This document shows, in pieces, positions 51,631-62,461 of a stretch of DNA of 64,000 nucleotides (the first letter of the stretch is position 1; each line of letters starts with the position of its first letter). The notes under the pieces are model-generated. The model worked only from the letters and a program-made list of their open reading frames with translations. It was not told the origin of the DNA and made no database searches. The stretch lies in NCBI RefSeq assembly GCF_900110275.1, contig NZ_FODC01000003.1, positions 186,001-250,000 on the forward strand. Reading direction: 5' to 3'. The position numbers and the translations under genes are program-made. This DNA is from Duganella sp. CF517 (GTDB lineage: Bacteria; Pseudomonadota; Gammaproteobacteria; Burkholderiales; Burkholderiaceae_D).

Positions 51631-52496
51631 TGAGTACCTTGGTCAATACATTCGCGCCCTTCGACGACGCGCTGAAGGCGGCCTTCGAGGCCAATCTGTT
51701 GTCGGCCCTGTTCGAAGACGTGGGCAGCGGCGACCTGACCGGCCTGCTGGTGCCGGAAGGCGGCCGCTCGACCGCGCGCGTGATCGTGCGCGAGGAGGCG
51801 GTGCTGTGCGGCGCGCCGTGGTTCGAGGGCGTGATGAATTGCATGCAGGCCGGTATCGAGATCGACTGGCGCTACGCCGAGGGCGACATGATGACGGCCG
51901 ACAGCGTGGTCTGCATGATCCACGGGCCGGCGCGCGCGCTGTTGACGGCGGAACGGGCGGCGCTGAACTTCCTGCAGCTGCTGTCCGGCGTGGCGACGGC
52001 CACCCGCAAGTATGTCGACGTCATCGCCGGCACCAGCGCGGCCATCCTCGACACCCGCAAGACCTTGCCGGGCCTGCGCCTGGCGCAGAAGTACGCGGTG
52101 CGCGTCGGCGGCGGGCAGAACCAGCGTTTGGCGCTGTACGACGGCATCCTGATCAAGGAAAACCATATCGCGGCGGCCGGCGGCATCACCAACGCGGTGC
52201 TGGCGGCCAAGCGCCTCGACAAGGGCGTGTCGATCCAGGTCGAGGTCGAGAGCCTCGCCGAGCTGGCCGAGGCGCTGGGGGCGGGCGCCGAGTCTATCCT
52301 GCTGGACAACTTCAGCACCGACATGATGCGCGAGGCGGTCCGGATCAACGCGGGCAGGGCGCTGCTGGAAGCGTCGGGCGGCATCAACTTCGATACCGTG
52401 CGGGCCATCGCTGAAACCGGGGTCAACCGCATTTCGATCGGCAGCTTGACAAAAGACCTACGCGCCACAGACTATTCTTTGCGAATTGTCAACTAA
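51627..52496 (+). CDS. nadC: Nicotinate-nucleotide pyrophosphorylase (carboxylating)
   Basis: 289 residues. NadC turns quinolinate and PRPP into nicotinate mononucleotide. Family marks: [36 protein letters not shown] with the catalytic Lys and Arg, [20 protein letters not shown] and LLDNFS. Two adjacent ATG codons (51627, 51630) are possible starts at the overlap with nadA. Confidence 0.96.
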   Translation: MMSTLVNTFAPFDDALKAAFEANLLSALFEDVGSGDLTGLLVPEGGRSTARVIVREEAVLCGAPWFEGVMNCMQAGIEIDWRYAEGDMMTADSVVCMIHGPARALLTAERAALNFLQLLSGVATATRKYVDVIAGTSAAILDTRKTLPGLRLAQKYAVRVGGGQNQRLALYDGILIKENHIAAAGGITNAVLAAKRLDKGVSIQVEVESLAELAEALGAGAESILLDNFSTDMMREAVRINAGRALLEASGGINFDTVRAIAETGVNRISIGSLTKDLRATDYSLRIVN

Positions 52497-52525
52497 ATTA
52501 TTTTAAAAATATGCAAATAATACAA

Positions 52526-52555
52526 TTGTTAAGGATGGCTTAAAGCCAATATAAT
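52526..52555 (+). promoter_or_regulatory. Sigma-70-type promoter of the PEP-CTERM gene
   Basis: TTGTTA (52526-52531), an 18-base spacer and TATAAT (52550-52555) give a near-consensus promoter in a strikingly AT-rich gap. The spacer holds GGCTTAAAGCC (52537-52547), a palindrome of 5-base arms that could bind a regulator. No -24/-12 box of the sigma-54 type was found. Confidence 0.65.
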
Positions 52556-52596
52556 CTCTCTTGTTCTTTTACCACTATTAACAAGGGAGTTTATTC

Positions 52597-53385
52597 ATGA
52601 ATCTGAAACATGTTGTGGGTATGATGGCGCTGGTCGGTTTGAGCGGTCTGGCGCAGGCGGACACCTTCGCCAATGGCGGCTTCGAAAGCGGCAGCACCAG
52701 CGGTTGGACCACCGGCGGCGGCTATCGCGGCGGCAGCCTCAACTCCGCCATCACGCCGGGCGATTTCCTCGCCGGCGGCGCATTGAATTCGGATAACGGT
52801 GGCCGCGGCGCCGTCATCGACAAGAATTATGTCGATCCGAACGTCGGCGCGCTGATCGGTTCGACCGTCCTCGATGGTAGCTATTCGTACCGCGCGGAAG
52901 ACACCACCAACGGCGGCTTCGGCACCGTGATCAGCCAGCAAGTCAAGAACTACACCGACTCCGACATCTACTTCGGCTGGAAGGCCGTGCTGGAAAACGG
53001 CGGCCACTCCCAGGACGAATCGGCTGTCATGGTCCTGACCTTGACCGACAACACCACCGGCCAACTGGTCCTGAGCCGCACCTACAACGCCGGCAACGGC
53101 GGCGGCGGCGTCGATTCGCGCTTCCAGACCTATGGCGATTACTTCTACACCTCCGCATGGCAGCTGGAGCGCCTGAGCATCGACCAGTCCCTGTCCGGCC
53201 ACGACTTCACGTTGTCGCTGCTGGCGGCCGATTGCCAGCCTACCGGCCACACCGGCTACGCCTACATCGACGGCTTCGGCGCCTATGTTCCGCCAGTACC
53301 GGAACCGGAAACCTACGCCATGATGCTGGCCGGCCTGGGCATGATGGGCTGGGTGGCACGCCGCAAAAAATCCGCCAAGGTCTAA
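52597..53385 (+). CDS. PEP-CTERM sorting domain protein
   Basis: 262 residues. Signal peptide ending GLAQA, a Gly/Ser-rich beta-sandwich body (FANGGFESGSTSGWTTGGGY), and the C-terminal sorting signal PVPEPETYAMMLAGLGMMG followed by WVARRKK: the PEP motif, a membrane helix and a basic tail. Exosortase A (XrtA) cuts and sorts such proteins to the cell surface. XrtA-linked genes begin 3 kb further on. AAGGGAG precedes the ATG. Confidence 0.93.
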   Translation: MNLKHVVGMMALVGLSGLAQADTFANGGFESGSTSGWTTGGGYRGGSLNSAITPGDFLAGGALNSDNGGRGAVIDKNYVDPNVGALIGSTVLDGSYSYRAEDTTNGGFGTVISQQVKNYTDSDIYFGWKAVLENGGHSQDESAVMVLTLTDNTTGQLVLSRTYNAGNGGGGVDSRFQTYGDYFYTSAWQLERLSIDQSLSGHDFTLSLLAADCQPTGHTGYAYIDGFGAYVPPVPEPETYAMMLAGLGMMGWVARRKKSAKV

Positions 53386-53471
53386 CTGGCGGAGACGCCG
53401 CGCCGACCTGCTAGAATCCCCCCGGTACACTGATGTTGTGCCGGATGCCCCGGCAGGGAGGCTGCTTGCGC

Positions 53472-54275
53472 GTGAACGCGGCGTTTCAGGAAGACCAATT
53501 TGCTTTCCTCGTCCGACGGCGTCTGCTGTTCGGCACATGCGGCATCGCGCTCGGCGCTTTGCCGCATTTTGCTTTGGGCGCCGGAAAAACGCCGTTGCGG
53601 GTGGTCGGCACGCGTTTCGAGGGTGTCTACGAGCGCCAGGACGACGGCGGGTTTTCCGGGCTGGGCGTGGAGGTGGTGCGCTTGCTGGCCCGGCGCCAGG
53701 AGCGCGCCGTGCAGTTTGAAATGTACCCGTGGCGGCGCGCGCAGCAGCGCGTCGCCGTCGGCCTGGCCGACGTGCTGGTCGGACCGTACAAATCGGCCGA
53801 GCGCGAGCAGACCATGCGCTTCAGCGCACAGCCGTTGTTCCAGGACCAGGTGGCGTTTTATTCGCGCGCCAGGGGCATGCTGTTCTGGGGCGGCGATTAC
53901 GGCGCGCTCAAGGGCAAGCGTATCGTCACGCTCAACGGCTGGAGTTATGGCGCGGCGTTCACCGCGGCGGCGGCGGACTTGAACATCAGCGTGGCCAACA
54001 ATGTCGAAAACGGCTTGATGATGCTGGTCTACGGCCATGTGGACCTGTTCGCCAGCAACCGGCGCGACACCGATCCGGTGATACGGCGCATGGGCTTGAC
54101 CGACCAGCTGCTGCCGGTGGCGCCGTTGATCGATACGCAGAACGCCTACTTCGCCTTTCCCAAAACGGCGGTCGGCGGGGAGTTGGCCGGCGCCTTCGAC
54201 CGCTTGCTGTCCGAATTGAAAAGCAGCGGCGAATTGCGGCGCATGGCCGCGCGGCACCTGGTCAGCCTGCCGTGA
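53472..54275 (+). CDS. Periplasmic solute-binding protein (SBP_bac_3-like)
   Basis: 267 residues from a GTG start; ATG codons at 53433 and 53445 in the same frame are alternatives. The N-terminus has RRRLLFGTCGIALGALPHFA, a signal of Tat or Sec type. The rest reads like family 3 solute-binding proteins: LRVVGTRFEGVYERQDDGGF, VQFEMYPWRRAQQRVAVGLADVLVGPY, ending in LLSELKSSGELRRMA. No permease genes are adjacent, so the protein may act as a stand-alone sensor or use a distant transporter. Confidence 0.75.
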   Translation: MNAAFQEDQFAFLVRRRLLFGTCGIALGALPHFALGAGKTPLRVVGTRFEGVYERQDDGGFSGLGVEVVRLLARRQERAVQFEMYPWRRAQQRVAVGLADVLVGPYKSAEREQTMRFSAQPLFQDQVAFYSRARGMLFWGGDYGALKGKRIVTLNGWSYGAAFTAAAADLNISVANNVENGLMMLVYGHVDLFASNRRDTDPVIRRMGLTDQLLPVAPLIDTQNAYFAFPKTAVGGELAGAFDRLLSELKSSGELRRMAARHLVSLP

Positions 54276-54804
54276 TGGCCTTGCGCATGCGCGTCAGCGG
54301 CACTTGCACCGGGCCGGGCAAGGTGATTTCGAAGGTGTCGACCGCGCTGAAGCCGCAGGCCAGATACAGCGGCACGCCCGGCATGGTGGCCGCCAGTTCC
54401 AGGGTGCGAAAACCGGCCTCGGCGGCGGCGTCGGTACAGTGTTGCAGCAGCAGCCGGCCCAGCCCCTGGCGCGCGGCGGACGGCTCGACGAAAAAGGCGC
54501 GGATGCGGGCCGCCTCGGTGGCCGGGTCGAGCAGGGCGTCCTCACTTTTCTTCGTGCGGTCGGCGCCGAACAGCGTGCTGCGCTTGCTCCAGCCGCCGCA
54601 CGCCACCAGTTGACCGTGCTGCTCGACGAGGAAATAGGTCTGGTCGGCCACCAGCTGGCTATCGACGCCGAACACGTGTTGCGTCACCGCGCGCGCCTGT
54701 TCGACGGTGTAAAAACCTTCGCTCAATTCGATGCCGGAGCGCCGGATCAACGCTTCCATGGCGGGGATGTCGGCCGGCGCGGCGGCCCGTACGGTGACCG
54801 TCAT
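54262..54804 (-). CDS. GNAT family N-acetyltransferase
   Basis: 180 residues. The acetyl-CoA loop is seen in SAARQGLGRLLLQHCTDAA (R/Q-x-x-G-x-G/A) and the fold in VRAAAPADIPAMEALIRRSG. The acceptor is unknown. It lies 10 bases after nadB on the same strand and is probably co-transcribed. Its 3' end overlaps the convergent solute-binding gene by 14 bases. Confidence 0.88.
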   Translation of the reverse strand: MTVTVRAAAPADIPAMEALIRRSGIELSEGFYTVEQARAVTQHVFGVDSQLVADQTYFLVEQHGQLVACGGWSKRSTLFGADRTKKSEDALLDPATEAARIRAFFVEPSAARQGLGRLLLQHCTDAAAEAGFRTLELAATMPGVPLYLACGFSAVDTFEITLPGPVQVPLTRMRKAITAG

Positions 54805-54814
54805 GCTGCCGGCC

Positions 54815-56428
54815 TTAGTTGCGGCGCGGCGGCATCAGGATGCTCGGCAAAGCCTTCGGCAAGGTTTCCGGATAGTCGCGGCTGAAGTGCAGGCCCCGGC
54901 TCTCGCGGCGTTGCAGCGCGCTGTTGACGATCAGGCTGGCCACGTCGACCAGGTTGCGCAGCTCCAGCAGGTCGTGGGTGATGCGGAAGTTGCGGTAGTA
55001 CTCGTCGATCTCTTCCTTCAGCAGCGCGATGCGGTGCTGCGCCCGCTCCAGGCGCTTGGTGGTGCGCACGATGCCGACGTAGTTCCACATAAATCGGCGC
55101 AGCTCGTCCCAGTTGTGGGAAATGACCACTTCCTCGTCGGCGTCGGTGACGCGGCTTTCGTCCCAGTCGGGCAGGTAGGGCACTTCGCCTTTTTCCTTCG
55201 AGGCGATGTCGCGCGCGCAGGCGCTGCCGATGACCACGCATTCGAGCAGCGAGTTGCTGGCCAGGCGGTTGGCGCCGTGCAGGCCGGTGCAGGCGGTTTC
55301 GCCCACCGCGTACAGGCCCGGCAGGTCGGTGCGGCCGAACAGGTCGGTGACCACGCCGCCGCAGGTGTAGTGCGCGGCCGGCACGATCGGGATCGGCTGC
55401 TTGGTGATGTCGATGCCCAGTTCCAGGCAGCGCGCGTAGATGGTCGGGAAATGTTCGATCAGGAACTCGGCCGGCTTGTGGCTGATGTCCAGGTGCACGT
55501 AGTCGAGGCCGCGCTTCTTGATCTCGAAGTCGATCGCCCGGGCCACCACGTCGCGCGGCGCCAGCTCGGCGCGCTCGTCGTGGGCCAGCATGAAGCGCGT
55601 GCCGGCGGCGGCGCCCGCTTCCGGCGGCAACTTGAGCAGGCCGCCCTCGCCACGGATCGCCTCGGTGATCAGGAACGATTTGGCGTACGGGTGGTACAGG
55701 CAGGTCGGGTGGAACTGGATGAACTCCATGTTCGAGATGCGGCAGCCGGCGCGCCAGGCCATGGCGATGCCGTCGCCGCTGGCGGTGTCCGGATTGGTGG
55801 TGTACAGGTAGACCTTGCCGGCGCCGCCGGTGGCCATGACGGTGTGCTCGGCGGCGAAGGTGTGCACCTGGCCGGATTTTTCGTCCTGCACGTACAGGCC
55901 GTAGCATTTCGGCTGTGAATGGCCTTTTTTGGCCGGGTGCAGCTTGTCGGAGGTGATCAGGTCGATCGCGCAGTGGTGCTCGAACAAGGTGATGTTCGGA
56001 TGGGCGCGCACTTTCTCCTCCAGCGTCACCTGCACGGCGTGGCCGGTGGCGTCGGCGGCGTGGATGATGCGGCGCTGGCTGTGGCCGCCCTCGCGGGTCA
56101 GGTGGAAGCCCAGCTCGGCCGTGGCGTCGCGCGTGAACGGCACGCCCTGCGCGATCAGCCATTCGATCGCCTCGCGGCCGTGCTCGACGATGTAGCGCGT
56201 GGCGCTCTCGTCGCACAGGCCACCGCCGGCGACCAGGGTGTCGTCGATGTGCTGGGTGTGGCTGTCGCCGGAATCGAGCACGGCGGCGATGCCGCCCTGC
56301 GCCCAGTTGCTGGCGCCGTCTTTGAGCGCACGTTTGGAGATAATCGCGACTGTGCGCGTCTCGGCCAGGTGCAGCGCGACCGAAAGGCCCGCCAGTCCGC
56401 TGCCGACGATTGCAACATCAAATTTCAT
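54815..56428 (-). CDS. nadB: L-aspartate oxidase
   Basis: 537 residues. NadB oxidises L-aspartate to iminoaspartate, the substrate of NadA, using FAD. The FAD motif is VAIVGSGLAGLSVALHLAE at the N-terminus; GANRLASNSLLECVV and the C-terminal helical domain (LRNLVDVASLIV) are typical. The start at 56428 (MKFDVAIVGSG) fits the family; a GTG two codons upstream or an ATG at 56458 are also possible, and none has a good Shine-Dalgarno. It is separated from nadA-nadC by 2.3 kb and lies on the other strand. Confidence 0.94.
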   Translation of the reverse strand: MKFDVAIVGSGLAGLSVALHLAETRTVAIISKRALKDGASNWAQGGIAAVLDSGDSHTQHIDDTLVAGGGLCDESATRYIVEHGREAIEWLIAQGVPFTRDATAELGFHLTREGGHSQRRIIHAADATGHAVQVTLEEKVRAHPNITLFEHHCAIDLITSDKLHPAKKGHSQPKCYGLYVQDEKSGQVHTFAAEHTVMATGGAGKVYLYTTNPDTASGDGIAMAWRAGCRISNMEFIQFHPTCLYHPYAKSFLITEAIRGEGGLLKLPPEAGAAAGTRFMLAHDERAELAPRDVVARAIDFEIKKRGLDYVHLDISHKPAEFLIEHFPTIYARCLELGIDITKQPIPIVPAAHYTCGGVVTDLFGRTDLPGLYAVGETACTGLHGANRLASNSLLECVVIGSACARDIASKEKGEVPYLPDWDESRVTDADEEVVISHNWDELRRFMWNYVGIVRTTKRLERAQHRIALLKEEIDEYYRNFRITHDLLELRNLVDVASLIVNSALQRRESRGLHFSRDYPETLPKALPSILMPPRRN

Positions 56429-56635
56429 GATCACATGTGAAATGCTGTAAGGAAGCATGACTATAGACTATTTGTCATACCTTCGTCATATTCCCCGCTT
56501 TTTCCCCGGTCTTTGCCGGCTTTTTCGCGGCCGCTTTGCGCTAGCGCCGGTTTGCGGTTGTGGCCGCGCAAGGCGAACCGACCCGGTTGTCTCCATCATG
56601 AAAGCTCCGCCGTTCAGCGCGGCAGGGAGCTTAAT

Positions 56636-58015
56636 GTGATCAGGATATTTCATCATTACGTGTCAAAAATGGCCTTCATGCTGCTGATGCTCGAGCTGCT
56701 GGTCTTGTTAACCGCCGCCGTGGCCAGCGCGCCGTTGTGGCGCCAGGGCGGCCCGGCGCCGGACAGCCTGTATCCGGCGGCGCTGGCGTTCGCGCTGGTG
56801 CTGGTGCTCAGCATGGGCGCGCTGGGCATGTACCAGCACAACCAGTCGCGCGAGGACATCAAAAGCACGTTCGTGCGCATCCTGCCGTCGTTCGTGCTGG
56901 GCTTTGTGTTGTTCAGCCTGCTGGCGGAGCTGCTGCCCGGCACCCAGTTCGTGCGGCTCGGCAGTACGGTGTTCGTCGTCGGCGGCGCGTCGGTGTTGCT
57001 GGCGCGCTTGCTGGTGATCACGTCGGCGCAGTCGAGCATGCTGGAGAAGCGCTTGATCATCATCGGCGACGGCGCCACCGCGCGCGAATGCATGGACCTG
57101 GCGACGACCGGCGTTGGTTTCCACCAGTTCCGCGTGGTCGGGTGCGTGGCGGTCGAGGGCGAGCCGCGCTGCGTGCCGCTGACCATGCTGCTGCCGCCGG
57201 AGCTGTCGTTGCTGGCGCTGGCGCGGCGCCACGCCGCCGACGAGATCATCGTTTCGGTGGGCGACCGCCGCAACGGCGCGTTCCCGGTGCGCCAACTGCT
57301 CGAATGCGCGCTGGGCGGCGTGCGCGTGACCGACGCCGCCAGCTTCTTCGAGCGCGAGGCGTGCCAGATCCGGGTCGATTCCCTGCAGCCGAGCTATTTG
57401 ATCTTCGGCGGCGGGTTCGACCAGAGTCCGTGGCGGGCGGCGGTCAAGCGCGCGTTCGACCTGCTGGCCAGCGGCGCGATCTGCGCGGCGGCGCTGCCGG
57501 TGATGCTGTTGACGGCGCTGGCGATCAAGCTCGAGGATGGCGGGCCGGTGTTTTACCAGCAGGAGCGGGTCGGCCGCGAAAACAGGCCGTTCAAGGTGCT
57601 GAAGTTCCGCAGCATGCGGGTCGACGCGGAGCTGGACGGCAAGCCCCAATGGGCCGCGCAGGACGATCCGCGCGTGACGGCGGTGGGGCGCTGGATACGC
57701 AAGCTGCGCATCGACGAGCTGCCGCAGATGCTCAATGTCTTCAAGGGCGAGATGAGCTTTGTCGGCCCGCGCCCCGAGCGCGCCTATTTCGTCGAGCAAC
57801 TGTGCCAGGAGATCGCCTACTACAACGTGCGCCATGGCATCAAGCCGGGTATCACCGGCCTGGCGCAGGTCCGTCACGGCTACGGCGCCTCGGTCGATGA
57901 CGCCGTGCGCAAGCTGCAATACGACTTGTATTACGTCAAGAACAACAGCCTGTTCCTCGATTTGCTGATCCTGATCGACACGGTGCAAGTCGTGTTGTTC
58001 GGCAAGGGGCGTTGA
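56636..58015 (+). CDS. XrtA/PEP-CTERM-associated undecaprenyl-phosphate sugar transferase (EpsB type)
   Basis: 459 residues from a GTG start with AGGGAGC upstream, giving the family start IRIFHHYVSKMAFMLLMLELL. About four membrane segments, a Rossmann-like central part (KRLIIIGDGATARECMDLA), one more membrane segment, then the sugar transferase domain with FKVLKFRSMRVDAE, DELPQMLNVFKGEMSFVGPRPE and PGITGLAQVRHGYG. It starts exopolysaccharide repeat units by moving a sugar phosphate to undecaprenyl phosphate. It is followed directly by PrsK/PrsR (TGATG overlap). Confidence 0.9.
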   Translation: MIRIFHHYVSKMAFMLLMLELLVLLTAAVASAPLWRQGGPAPDSLYPAALAFALVLVLSMGALGMYQHNQSREDIKSTFVRILPSFVLGFVLFSLLAELLPGTQFVRLGSTVFVVGGASVLLARLLVITSAQSSMLEKRLIIIGDGATARECMDLATTGVGFHQFRVVGCVAVEGEPRCVPLTMLLPPELSLLALARRHAADEIIVSVGDRRNGAFPVRQLLECALGGVRVTDAASFFEREACQIRVDSLQPSYLIFGGGFDQSPWRAAVKRAFDLLASGAICAAALPVMLLTALAIKLEDGGPVFYQQERVGRENRPFKVLKFRSMRVDAELDGKPQWAAQDDPRVTAVGRWIRKLRIDELPQMLNVFKGEMSFVGPRPERAYFVEQLCQEIAYYNVRHGIKPGITGLAQVRHGYGASVDDAVRKLQYDLYYVKNNSLFLDLLILIDTVQVVLFGKGR

Positions 58016-60190
58016 TGCCGTGGGACTGGCTGCCGCAGTGGCCGGCGCGGTTGCCGTCGCAGCTGGTGCCGGTGGCCAGCTACGGCGTGGCGGCGCTGGC
58101 GTTCCTGCTGCTGGCGCTGCTGCTGCTGGGGCGCCGGCGCGCGCGTCCGCACGCCGGCGCCTTTGGCGTGGCCGCGCTGCTGACGGCCGTATGGGCCGGC
58201 GGCGCGGCGGCGGCCGGCGCCATCGACCGCTTGCCGCCGCCGCTGCCGCTGCTGCTCGACGGTTCGGAAGTGCTGCGCACGGCGGCGTGGCTGGCGTTGT
58301 TGCTGGCGCTGAGCACCAGCGGCTGGCGCCTGCGCGCCTGGCTGGCCGGCATCGGGCTGGTGGGGCTGCTGCAATTGGCTGGCGCGCTGCTGCCGCATCT
58401 GGCGCCGGCGCCCGAAGCCGGCGCCAATGTCGGCGCCAATGTCGGCGCCAATGTCGGCGCCAATGTCGGCGCCTGGCCGGCGATGCCGATTGCGCTGCTG
58501 CCGGTGCTGCTGCCGTTGCTGCTGCCGTTGCTGCGTCTTGCGCAGGCGGTACTGGGCATGCTGCTGGTCGAACACGTGTATCGCGGCGCCCAGCAGAACG
58601 CGCGCTGGGGCATCAAGTTCGCGTGCCTGGGCATCGGCGCCCTGTTCGCCTACGACTTCTATCTGTACAGCGACGCCTTGCTGTTTCGCCGGATCCATCC
58701 GGATATCTGGGCCGCGCGCGGCGTGGTCAATGCGCTCAGCGCGCCGCTGCTGGCGGTGGCGGTGACGCGCAATCCGGTGTGGACGCCGGGCTTGTTGCTG
58801 TCGCGCCAAATCATGTTCCGGTCGGCGGCGTTGCTTGGTTCGGCGCTGTATTTGCTGGCGATGGCGGGCAGCGCCTGGTATCTGCGCTACGTCGGCGGCG
58901 CCTGGGGCGCGGTCATGCAACTGGTCTGCCTGGCCGGTGCGGCGCTGCTGCTGACGGTGGTGCTGTTTTCCGGGACGATGCGGGCGCGGCTCAAAATTTT
59001 CATCAACAAGCACTTTTATCAGGGGCGCTACGACTACCGGCACGAGTGGCAACGCTGTACGCACGGCCTGGCCGAGGAGGGCGGCCCGCTGTCGGAGCGG
59101 GCCATCCAGGCCGTGGCAGGGCTGGTCGAAAGCCCGGCCGGCGTGTTGTGGCTGCGCCGCGACGACGGTTGCTTTCAACCGGCCGCCAGCTGGAACATGG
59201 CGGCGCCGAAGCACGAGACGCGCGGCGACAGCGAGATATGCCGCTTTATGGAGCAGCGGCGCTGGGTGATCGAGATGCCGGAGTGGCGCCGCCATCCGCG
59301 CCGCTATGGCGAGCTGGCCTTGCCGGCCTGGCTGACCGAGACCCCGAGCCTGTGGCTGGTGGTACCGTTGATGCTCGAGCGCAAGCTGTTCGGTTTCATC
59401 TGCCTGGCGCGTCCGCGCACCGCGCTGCAGCTGAACTGGGAGGTGCGCGATGTGCTGAAGATCGCCGGCAGCCAGGCCGCCAGCTATCTGGCCCACCGCG
59501 AGTCGGCCGGCAGCCTGGCGGTGGCGCGCCAGTTCGAGTCGTTCAACCGGATGTCGACGTTCATCGTCCACGATTTGAAGAACCTGGTGTCGCAGCTGTC
59601 TTTGTTGCTGGTCAACGCGGAGCGGCATAAGGCCAATCCGGCGTTCCAGGAGGATATGCTGGAGACGCTATCGCATTCGCTGGAGAAGATGAAACAGCTG
59701 CTGCTCAAACTGCGCCGCGACGAAACCCCGGACGTGGCGGCGCCGCTGGCGCTGGACCAGCTGCTGGCGCGCGCGGTCGACGGCTGCGCGGCGCTGGCGC
59801 CCAAGCCGACGCTGGAGCTGCGCGGCGCCGGCCTGACGGTGCTGGCCAACTGGCAGCGGCTCGAGCGCGTGATCGGGCACCTGATTCAAAACGCGGTGGA
59901 GGCCACGCCGCGCGACGGCAGCGTCGCCGTCAAGCTGCTGCGGGCCGGCGACGCGGCGGTCATCGAACTGACCGACAGCGGCCACGGCATGACCGAGGAC
60001 TTCATCCGCGACCGCCTGTTCAGGCCCTTCGAATCGACCAAGGCGGCCGGCATGGGCATCGGGGTGTTCGAGAGCCGCGAGTACATGCGCGAGGTCGGCG
60101 GGCAGCTGGACGTGGTCAGCGTGCCGGGCAAGGGCACCACCTTCCGCGTCACGCTGCCGCTGCAAAAAGACATACCGATCGGAGAAAAGC

Positions 60191-60204
<14 letters not shown>
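58015..60204 (+). CDS. prsK: XrtA/PEP-CTERM system histidine kinase PrsK
   Basis: 729 residues. Many N-terminal membrane segments (about 1-330), a GAF domain (about 350-495), the phospho-acceptor His519 in FIVHDLKNLVSQLSLLLVNA and an HATPase (VIGHLIQNAVEAT, TDSGHGMTEDF, GMGIGVFESREY). The order and the match to PrsR next door identify PrsK. AAGGGG precedes the ATG. Residues around 136-153 are a repeat (Gly-Ala-Asn-Val)n that is encoded by a 12-bp tandem repeat. Confidence 0.9.
58420..58473 (+). repeat. 12-bp tandem repeat inside prsK (about 4.5 copies)
   Basis: GGCGCCAATGTC is repeated four times without a change (58420-58467) and followed by GGCGCC. In frame it encodes Gly-Ala-Asn-Val units in a loop between membrane segments. 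Because 12 is a multiple of three, copy changes would keep the frame. Confidence 0.9.
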
Positions 60205-61537
<1,333 letters not shown>

Positions 61538-61550
61538 CGGTTGGCGCGGC

Positions 61551-62186
61551 TTATTTCTCGCCGCGCCACTGGCCGGCGTCGACCAGTTTGTTTTTCAGGC
61601 CGGGCAGCGGGAAGCCCATGGCGTAGGCCTTGTCGGCGCTGGCGCGGGCCTTGTCGTAGTCCTTCTTCTTCAAATACAGCAGGCCCAGATTGTAGTGGGA
61701 GGTCGGATTGTCCGGCTCCAGCAGGGCCGCTTGTTCCAGCTGCTCCAGCGCGGCGTCGGTCTGGCCCAGCGCCAGCAGATAGCTGCCGAACAGCGCGCGC
61801 ACCCTGGCGTCCTGAGGACGGAAGCCCACCGCGCGCTGGAAGTAGCAATCGATGGTGTAGCGCGCGCCGTGCGGCTTGCGGTTCTTGTCGCGCAGCGCCA
61901 GGCGCGTCATCGCCCCCAGCGCGCGGTGATGGTTGGGGAAGTGGTCCAGGGTATAGCCGATATCGCCGCCGAGCGGGCCGGAGGCGCCCTTGTCCAGTCT
62001 TTCGACATCGGGTGTGAAGTGGAATTTCTCGACCACGCCCAGGCCCTCACGGTCGTCGGCGTTGACGTAGTCGCCACCCGGCTTGTGCGGCACGTAGGCC
62101 GGGCAGTCCTGGCCGGCCGCCGTGGTGGCGGCCATCGCCGGCGCGGCGAAGACCATCGAGAGCAAGATGAGCGCGGTCGGTTTCAT
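61551..62186 (-). CDS. TPR-repeat protein, secreted
   Basis: 211 residues. A signal peptide ends near PAMA. Two TPR-like repeats lie in the C-terminal half (ALFGSYLLALGQTDAALEQLEQA, then NPTSHYNLGLLYLKKKDYDKARASA). The N-terminal part (CPAYVPHKPGGDYVNADDRE) has no known fold. GAAAGGAAC gives a good ribosome-binding site. It is 11 bases after the acyl carrier protein gene on the same strand and belongs to the XrtA-associated gene group. Confidence 0.82.
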   Translation of the reverse strand: MKPTALILLSMVFAAPAMAATTAAGQDCPAYVPHKPGGDYVNADDREGLGVVEKFHFTPDVERLDKGASGPLGGDIGYTLDHFPNHHRALGAMTRLALRDKNRKPHGARYTIDCYFQRAVGFRPQDARVRALFGSYLLALGQTDAALEQLEQAALLEPDNPTSHYNLGLLYLKKKDYDKARASADKAYAMGFPLPGLKNKLVDAGQWRGEK

Positions 62187-62197
62187 GGTTGTTCCTT

Positions 62198-62461
62198 TCA
62201 GGCGTGGAGTTCGGGGCCGCGACCGAGCTTGGCCTGCACGAAGGCGGACAGCGTGCCCACGCTGGCGAAGTGGCGCGCGCTGATCTCGTCGTCGTCGACG
62301 GCGATGCCGAAGCGCTGCTCGAGCGCCAGCAGCAGGGCGACCACCGCCATCGAATCGAGTTCCGGCAGGCTGCCCAGCAGCGCGGTGTCGGCGTCCAGCG
62401 GCGCGCGCCCCAGGCCTAACGTGGTTCTGAGGACGTCGCAGACTGTTTCGGTGGTGGACAT
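62198..62461 (-). CDS. Acyl carrier protein, XrtA-locus type
   Basis: 87 residues. The phosphopantetheine site is Ser37 in LPELDSMAVVALLLALEQRF, and VDDDEISARHFASVGTLSAF matches the third helix. Such carriers sit in exosortase-A loci together with an acyl-CoA ligase and PLP decarboxylase. GGAG precedes the ATG. Its start lies 46 bases inside the upstream GNAT gene. Confidence 0.88.
   Translation of the reverse strand: MSTTETVCDVLRTTLGLGRAPLDADTALLGSLPELDSMAVVALLLALEQRFGIAVDDDEISARHFASVGTLSAFVQAKLGRGPELHA

Noticed and set aside
52532..52549. Possible sigma-54 (-24/-12) promoter before the PEP-CTERM gene
   Set aside because: A TGGC is present, but no GC doublet lies at the required 10-base distance; the sigma-70-type boxes fit better.
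58420..58473. Possible CRISPR or regulatory repeat array
   Set aside because: Units are 12 bp, contiguous, without spacers and in frame inside prsK, so this is a coding microsatellite-like tandem repeat.
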